DNA from: Alphaproteobacteria bacterium
Lineage (GTDB): Bacteria; Pseudomonadota; Alphaproteobacteria; Caedimonadales; UBA1908
NCBI GenBank assembly: GCA_013911655.1
Contig: JACESU010000001.1
Location: forward strand, 1 to 64,000
Length of the DNA stretch: 64,000 nt
Direction: 5' to 3'
Shown here: piece by piece, positions 60,428 to 64,000 of the stretch
Numbering within the stretch: the stretch's first letter is position 1
Layout: each line of letters opens with the position of its first letter
Position numbers and translations under genes: made by a program
Notes under the pieces: model-generated
Seen by the model: only the letters and a program-made list of their open reading frames with translations
What the model was told of the DNA's origin: nothing
The model's database searches: none

Positions 60428-62443
60428 TGGCGCGACAGTAAGACGTTTAGGCTCTTTGTTGTCGGCTCCGCCAGTTTTAATTAATTTTCCTTCCTCTAAT
60501 AATTCAGTCACCATATCCTCTAGCTTTTGGCGGCTTAAGGTATGAAATTCCACAGGTAATCGCGCACGTTGTTTGTAAACCCCAGGCTCACCTGTGTGAG
60601 AAAATGGTAGATCTTCGATAGCCGAATCTTCTATGGCTTTTATTAGGGCATTTTTTAAGTAGCTATTGGAAAATCCACCAGTGGGAACAAATACACCATT
60701 TTGCCATTCTAAATTGACTTCAGCTTGCATAGGACCATAGTTTGCCTTTTTTCTGCTTAAGATCCGGGTGTTACTATTTTCTTGATTGGAAGGCTTAGAA
60801 AAATACCAGCGAGAACGCACCGTGTTATTCCATGCGGTTGAGCCACCGGTGCCAGTTTTACGTTGAATACCAGAATCCGATGGATGCGCACAAATCAGCA
60901 CGGCACCATTTATGGCTCTTGCAATACGTGCACAGCAATTCTGGATAAACTGGCGCACCTGAGAGCGATTATTTTCATTACCTCCAAAGAGATCCGCCGC
61001 CGTATCTAAAATAACCAAATGCGGATTAAATTCTTTAATATCTGCTAAAAGCTCGTGATAAAATGGCGTGAGCTGGCCATTATCTTTGCCATCAAAGACC
61101 ATCAATAAGTTATCATCGCCAACACGAGAAATCATTCGTAAATGCTCAGCCAGATCAGCCATGTTAATATCAAAATATTGATTAATGGCATACTGCCTGC
61201 GCCATAACTCTTGCTCATCATCTTCACATAAAAGCGCATAGACTTTGCTTTGTTTGATTGGGAAATTTAACCAAGCTGAGCCCGTAGCCACAGCCGTCAT
61301 CAGCTGCTGTGCAAGCAGCGATTTTCCAACCCCACCATCACCATAAATAGCTGTGACATAACCCGTAGGTAACCAGCCATCAATCACCCAATCACGATTA
61401 GGGGGTAGTTTTTGCCAATTAAACAAATTAATCGGTACAATCGTCTGTCGTTTTAGAAAATCCTTTGGTGACTGGTTAATAAAATCCTGAAGTAGTAAAC
61501 CCTCTGCCTTAGCGTCAGCCGCGTCCCAGCCCTTATCTTTGTCAGAAGGTGGTTTTAAAATCGTGAGTGATGCAACCTGTGGCAACAAATATTCGGCTAA
61601 TTGTTTGGCATACTGAAAACCTGGCTCGTCATTATCAGGCCATATAACAATCTGTTTTTTATAAAGTGGAGACCAGTCTGTTTTATTCAGTGGCGCGTTG
61701 GCACCAAACATGGCTGTGGTTGCCGCAATGCCAGAGTGAATTAACGCGTCTGCTGATTTTTCACCTTCCACAATGATTATCGATCGGCTTTTGATAATAC
61801 CTGGAATATTATAAAGCGGGCGAATTTCCGGGGCGCGATGGCTGCAGCTTTTGACATCCCAAGGCCGGTATTGCTTGCCATACATGGTTTCATAGCGGTA
61901 GATGCAAGCGATAATCTTTTTGTTCTGATCGTAATAATCCCAGCGGGCAGTTGGATGGCCCAACAGATTATTACGGCATAAATCGTCTAAATCATGACTT
62001 TCATATTCTCGTAATTTTCCTTTGAGATCTTCGGTTTCTTCGTAATAGGTTCTAGATCGAATCCCAAGCCAATCTGAAATACCTTTGATCAGTTCTGGAA
62101 AATCATGACGCGTATCTCGGTTACTGACAGCAGCCCAAAGAGCAATGATATCGCCTCCTTCCGCGGTTGCAAAATCATGCCACATGCCAGCCTTATCACC
62201 GTCTAAATCAACGACCAAACTTTCGCCAGGATTTCCTTGTACGTCACCCACAAAAAATTTATTGCGGCGAAATACACCGCCTGGTAATAGGTATGATAAG
62301 ACACCGCGCAGATTTCCAAGCAGTCGCATCTTAATTTCTGATACCGGTGTGGAGGGTTCAGATTTGATTTCTTGCGATAAATGTTGCGGTGCTGCGGTAT
62401 TGAGGTTATACCAATCTTTTAAATCAATCACATTCTCAGCCAT
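60410..62443 (-). CDS. TOPRIM primase fused to a RecA-like (AAA_25) helicase
   Basis: The 677-aa protein has an N-terminal primase-like zone, then a TOPRIM domain with SIIIVEGEKSADAL (Glu226) and IVIWPDNDEPG (Asp270, Asp272). The ATPase follows with Walker A IYGDGGVGKSLLAQQL (367-378) and Walker B HLVILDTAADLFGG, and a C-terminal wing. It resembles RepA/gp4-like replication proteins of phages and plasmids and should unwind and prime element DNA. It is the main replication gene of the element, ending where protein B ends, tail to tail. Confidence 0.92.
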   Translation of the reverse strand: MAENVIDLKDWYNLNTAAPQHLSQEIKSEPSTPVSEIKMRLLGNLRGVLSYLLPGGVFRRNKFFVGDVQGNPGESLVVDLDGDKAGMWHDFATAEGGDIIALWAAVSNRDTRHDFPELIKGISDWLGIRSRTYYEETEDLKGKLREYESHDLDDLCRNNLLGHPTARWDYYDQNKKIIACIYRYETMYGKQYRPWDVKSCSHRAPEIRPLYNIPGIIKSRSIIIVEGEKSADALIHSGIAATTAMFGANAPLNKTDWSPLYKKQIVIWPDNDEPGFQYAKQLAEYLLPQVASLTILKPPSDKDKGWDAADAKAEGLLLQDFINQSPKDFLKRQTIVPINLFNWQKLPPNRDWVIDGWLPTGYVTAIYGDGGVGKSLLAQQLMTAVATGSAWLNFPIKQSKVYALLCEDDEQELWRRQYAINQYFDINMADLAEHLRMISRVGDDNLLMVFDGKDNGQLTPFYHELLADIKEFNPHLVILDTAADLFGGNENNRSQVRQFIQNCCARIARAINGAVLICAHPSDSGIQRKTGTGGSTAWNNTVRSRWYFSKPSNQENSNTRILSRKKANYGPMQAEVNLEWQNGVFVPTGGFSNSYLKNALIKAIEDSAIEDLPFSHTGEPGVYKQRARLPVEFHTLSRQKLEDMVTELLEEGKLIKTGGADNKEPKRLTVAPSFSKK

Positions 62444-62446
62444 ACG

Positions 62447-63142
62447 CTACCCATTCCAACATGTTTTTTGCCACCGACAGCTTTTGCATACAAAATAATT
62501 GGGATCTTTAGCTATTCGGGGAAGCCATTCACTTGCTTGGCACGCTTTAAGAATATGTGCTGCGCGATCAGAATAGCGCTGCGCAATAGCCGCATCGAAC
62601 TGGATCCATTCATGATGCAATTCTGAGGAGTCTTTGTTTAATATCGTCACAAGTGCCGGATGTTCATCGAGTTGCATATAGGCCATGTAAAGCTGTACTT
62701 GCACAAAATAATGGGGATGAGATAAGGCTAGGCCGCGAGTCACACAATCACGCCAATATTTTTGATTCATGGTTTTACATTCCCACAGCGCAGGATAAGA
62801 AAAGCCACTTGGACCTGAAAGCAATACGCCATCAATATGACCGGCTATTTTGCCACCTGCTATTTCAAAGCCGTATTGATCACCTTGCTTATTGCGCGTG
62901 CTTAATTCAAACCCTACCAGCTGCATCCATGAGATAATTAAATTCTCGAGCAAATGCCCCATGGCAAATGTTTTAAGTTGTTTGCCAGTAAATTCATGAT
63001 CTGCTTTTGTGCCTAGATATTGGTATTGAATGCGTCTATCGCAAGCATCTCCCAAACTTGATGCACCCAGGTAATTTCTCGGCGTTTTGCGGGATTCGGA
63101 TTGTTGCAAACCCTGCTCAATAAGTGCGTTAATATCTTGCAT
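62447..63142 (-). CDS. Cas4/YqaJ-type PD-(D/E)XK nuclease with four cysteines
   Basis: The 231-aa protein has the nuclease core with Asp104 in AGHIDGVLL and Glu121-x-Lys123 in LWECKTMNQKYW, preceded by His102. Cys34 together with Cys219, Cys222 and Cys228 (YFVCKSCRWQKTC) is the Fe-S cysteine set of Cas4 and AddB nucleases. The family trims 5' ends during phage or plasmid recombination. It overlaps the small upstream gene by 14 bases and stops four bases before the primase-helicase ATG, so all are co-expressed. Confidence 0.9.
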   Translation of the reverse strand: MQDINALIEQGLQQSESRKTPRNYLGASSLGDACDRRIQYQYLGTKADHEFTGKQLKTFAMGHLLENLIISWMQLVGFELSTRNKQGDQYGFEIAGGKIAGHIDGVLLSGPSGFSYPALWECKTMNQKYWRDCVTRGLALSHPHYFVQVQLYMAYMQLDEHPALVTILNKDSSELHHEWIQFDAAIAQRYSDRAAHILKACQASEWLPRIAKDPNYFVCKSCRWQKTCWNG

Positions 63143-63338
63143 GATGAAGCTCTTTGGTGATTTTCAATAAATCGCCGACGGTAATTTGACCAATGGCTTT
63201 ATCCAGCCCTAAATTCTGCAAGTGACGCATTAACTGACCTGCCAGATATAAATGCTCGCGATCACCGTCTTGTTGAATCACCTGTAAGCAGGGCTTGGCG
63301 TGTGATATAGTGTTCAATTGTATGCTGTTATTATTCAT
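63129..63338 (-). CDS. Small unknown protein of the replication operon
   Basis: The 69-aa product is helical with HLYLAGQLMRHLQNLGLDK followed by AIGQITVGDLLKITKEL. No motif recognised. It overlaps the nuclease gene by 14 bases and starts two bases after the stop of the LAGLIDADG frame, so coupling is likely. The gene is short, but position and start overlap support it. Confidence 0.65.
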   Translation of the reverse strand: MNNNSIQLNTISHAKPCLQVIQQDGDREHLYLAGQLMRHLQNLGLDKAIGQITVGDLLKITKELHHARY

Positions 63339-63340
63339 AA

Positions 63341-64000
63341 TTACCTCGTCAATCCTTCCATGACCATAAAATCTGATTTAAGAAAACGTGGGTTTTTCTC
63401 ATCAAAATACAGTTGCGCAATGGTTTTTTTGCCTACCGGATGCACAGTAAAACCTGTGCGTAATGCATCCCGCTTTTGGAGTCTGGGACCAGGGATTTTT
63501 CTGCCAATTTTGATTGGGATATCGCTAAAATCGCCGTAAATGCAAAAGCGATAATAGATTTGCCCATCGACTGTTTTTTCTTTAGGAAGCGCCATTAAGC
63601 CAAGGCTTTGAGCAATAAAGGCAACATCTAAAGCCAGTTGCTTGGAGGCGGTCGTATACTCAAAGGTTTTATGTAGCATGTAACCATCGGTATCGAGTAG
63701 TCCTGCAAGAATTTCAGAGCGCGTGGCTTTGTCGGCAATTTTGTAAATTTTTGGAATGAATTTTTCAGCCGACAATTTGTTGTACAAACCCAGCGCTTTT
63801 AATTTTTGCGTTAATGGATTAGCGGCACCAGGAGGTGTACTAAAATAATAACTGTTGGCTTGATTACCTGGGATTTGATGAATGCGTACTTGCAGCCCCA
63901 TCTTTTCTGAGATTGCAAAACAATAGGCGATGATTTCCGCATCGGGTGTTGTAATGCTTGGGGTTGCATTCTTAAAACACCCATCACCCAGTAACAATCC
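63341..64000 (-). CDS. LAGLIDADG endonuclease / degenerate intein segment (partial)
   Basis: The open frame enters the window from the right edge and ends at 63341. It contains two LAGLIDADG motifs, GLLLGDGCF at the very edge and ILAGLLDTDGYML near residue 95, the dodecapeptide pair of homing endonucleases. The C-terminal end, reading PRFLKSDFMVMEG, resembles the intein blocks F and G (xFLxxDFxVxHN) but has Glu-Gly where the splicing His-Asn should be, followed by LTR and stop. Splicing would therefore not work. The host protein (N-extein) lies beyond the window. Confidence 0.72.
   Translation of the reverse strand, partial: GLLLGDGCFKNATPSITTPDAEIIAYCFAISEKMGLQVRIHQIPGNQANSYYFSTPPGAANPLTQKLKALGLYNKLSAEKFIPKIYKIADKATRSEILAGLLDTDGYMLHKTFEYTTASKQLALDVAFIAQSLGLMALPKEKTVDGQIYYRFCIYGDFSDIPIKIGRKIPGPRLQKRDALRTGFTVHPVGKKTIAQLYFDEKNPRFLKSDFMVMEGLTR

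Noticed and set aside
53274-64000. CRISPR array near the Cas4-like nuclease
   Set aside because: No regularly spaced direct repeats with spacers exist; the only repeat array has three copies and faces a promoter.

Overview
The window looks like a chromosome segment of an alphaproteobacterium, probably host-associated (Holosporales/Paracaedibacter-like would fit, but no rRNA is present to prove it). Pointers are a DUF1489 gene, a family largely confined to alphaproteobacteria; the dnaG-rpoD pair; the LppC/rsmI/yraN/BON-lipoprotein/gshB cluster; an LptM-like lipoprotein beside a TlpA-type thioredoxin; and several secreted candidates for host interaction (class 3 lipase, a GNAT-fold protein with a signal peptide). 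Decay is visible: three genes are intact except for one internal stop codon (DASS transporter, alpha/beta hydrolase, AraC-GyrI regulator). An ABC importer lacks its binding protein, a PAS protein lacks kinase domains, and an asparagine-synthetase relative has lost its catalytic motifs.

Layout. 1-4.6 kb: envelope/translation cluster (LppC start, rsmI, yraN, BON lipoprotein, gshB, comM). 4.7-9.1 kb: an ABC ATPase/permease pair, tRNA-Phe, a lipoprotein and an M23 murein hydrolase. 9.3-14.9 kb: PAS protein, rpoH, sodB, broken DASS transporter, glycine-zipper lipoprotein. 15.1-21.2 kb: cytochrome b561, glycosyltransferase with a degenerate AsnB-like protein, LysR regulator, polyamine-type binding protein, secreted GNAT. 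21.3-25.8 kb: rpoD, dnaG, copper chaperone, tRNA-Val. 25.8-38.7 kb: CDGSH protein, rnhA-DUF192-dapD-ArnT operon, acetoacetyl-CoA synthetase, LptM-like lipoprotein, TlpA, a large unknown protein, trxB, J-domain protein, MFS carrier, PAP2 enzyme. 38.8-53.3 kb: response regulator, secreted lipase, rhodanese, a CsoR-type metal-response locus with a clear operator, tag, a voltage-gated channel with TerC, and an FAD oxidase-GNAT-APH operon.

From about 53.3 kb to the end the DNA is visibly more AT-rich and carries a mobile element: a Fic protein with a three-copy operator array, the recombinase module (DUF2924, large serine recombinase, HTH partner), a LexA-type repressor with its own palindromic operator, two overlapping unknown genes co-transcribed with it, and a facing replication set (TOPRIM-ATPase, Cas4-like nuclease, small protein, LAGLIDADG/intein-like segment cut by the window edge).

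The best candidates for something undescribed are the LexA-governed two-gene cassette (58.07-60.43 kb), the Fic promoter array, the intein-like remnant, and the signal-peptide GNAT. All functional calls come from reading motifs by eye; no database search was run.
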